49,188 nucleotides of DNA, taken from Oscillospiraceae bacterium (GTDB taxonomy: Bacteria; Bacillota; Clostridia; Oscillospirales; Ruminococcaceae). Below the pieces are notes generated by a model. It did not search any database and was not told the DNA's origin. It saw only the letters and a program-made list of their open reading frames with translations. Positions within the stretch are counted from its first letter, which is position 1. Each line of letters opens with the position of its first letter. Below, piece after piece: positions 49,038 through 49,188 of this stretch. Both the position numbers and the translations under genes were made by a program. The stretch lies in contig JAGAJF010000088.1 in the NCBI GenBank assembly GCA_017829005.1, positions 1 to 49,188 on the forward strand. The letters run 5' to 3'.

Positions 49038-49188
49038 ATGGACACAGAAAACAAAGAACAGACGCTCAGGCGCATTTCACAGACTATATTTTCCAAAAGC
49101 GCCGCAGCCTATATTATCAACGCGGCTGCCGATACCTATGAAGAGCTTTTTGCCGATGAGGATTTCAAGGCTGCTGTAGGTCCGTCGG
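49038..49188 (+). CDS. start of an unidentified gene, cut by the window edge
   Basis: An ATG at 49038, preceded by GGGGAGGG and a near-consensus promoter, opens a frame that continues past the end of the window. The 50 visible residues begin MDTENKEQTLRRISQTIFSK and include AAAYIINAAADTYEELFADE. They look like the start of a sensory or signalling domain, but the fragment is too short to name a family. It is transcribed divergently from the alpha-2-macroglobulin operon across a 13-bp inverted repeat. Confidence 0.75.
   Translation, partial: MDTENKEQTLRRISQTIFSKSAAAYIINAAADTYEELFADEDFKAAVGPS

Noticed and set aside
1-49188. CRISPR array, insertion sequence, phage genes or rRNA operon
   Set aside because: No regularly spaced repeats, transposase motifs, phage structural genes or rRNA sequence were seen on either strand.

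Overview
The window reads as an ordinary chromosomal stretch of a Gram-positive, moderate-GC Clostridia genome, most likely Ruminococcus-like (Oscillospiraceae/Ruminococcaceae). The reasons are the sporulation amidase SpoIIP, the ymfF/ymfH M16 pair, the Firmicutes L10 leader, strong AGGAGG ribosome binding sites, many near-consensus sigma-A promoters with 17-bp spacers, several lipoproteins with Ser/Thr/Glu-rich linkers, and surface proteins ending in xxATGN sorting-type tails. No phage, insertion sequence or CRISPR array was seen.

Layout. 0-8.3 kb (mostly minus strand): the end of an inorganic pyrophosphatase gene, then folD, lgt, ymfH, ymfF, a small membrane protein, hflX and a large HTH protein. 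8.4-15.4 kb: a LysM-G5-M23 cell-wall hydrolase facing a chemoreceptor, a GNAT acetyltransferase, and spoIIP with a small downstream membrane protein. 15.5-19.6 kb (plus): tRNA-Thr, tRNA-Tyr, typA, a TtcA-like tRNA thiolase and a PASTA membrane protein. 19.7-26.6 kb is more accessory: mcrC and a short mcrB, a candidate small RNA, two small wall-anchor-type proteins, an unrecognised 149-aa protein with a perfect promoter, and a TetR/methyltransferase pair. 26.7-30.5 kb: L10 leader with rplJ-rplL, a YfbR-like nucleotidase, a small membrane protein and a MATE exporter. 30.5-48.8 kb (minus): two lipoproteins (one internally duplicated, one SGNH esterase), gltD and gltB, a VanY-type peptidase, a membrane protein, a Memo-like lipoprotein and a 1625-aa alpha-2-macroglobulin lipoprotein. 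A plus-strand gene starts at 49038 and leaves the window.

The most unusual signals are non-coding. (1) A dispersed element of about 70-100 bp occurs six times. It always lies directly 3' of a stop codon, always in the same orientation relative to the upstream gene, and usually just before an intrinsic terminator. It has exchangeable hairpin heads on a conserved core. (2) A self-contained small-RNA unit of about 122 nt (consensus promoter, three hairpins, an exposed anti-Shine-Dalgarno tract, intrinsic terminator) lies upstream of mcrB. (3) A perfect extended -10 promoter points antisense into gltD. (4) A promoter-terminator leader sits directly before the ribosome binding site of the gene at 42797. 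(5) A perfect 13-bp inverted repeat lies between two divergent promoters at 48.9 kb.

Themes: folate, glutamate and tRNA housekeeping; envelope assembly and surface lipoproteins (Lgt in the same window would lipidate the five predicted lipoproteins); and modification-dependent restriction. All functions are read from sequence motifs only. No database search or computation was run.
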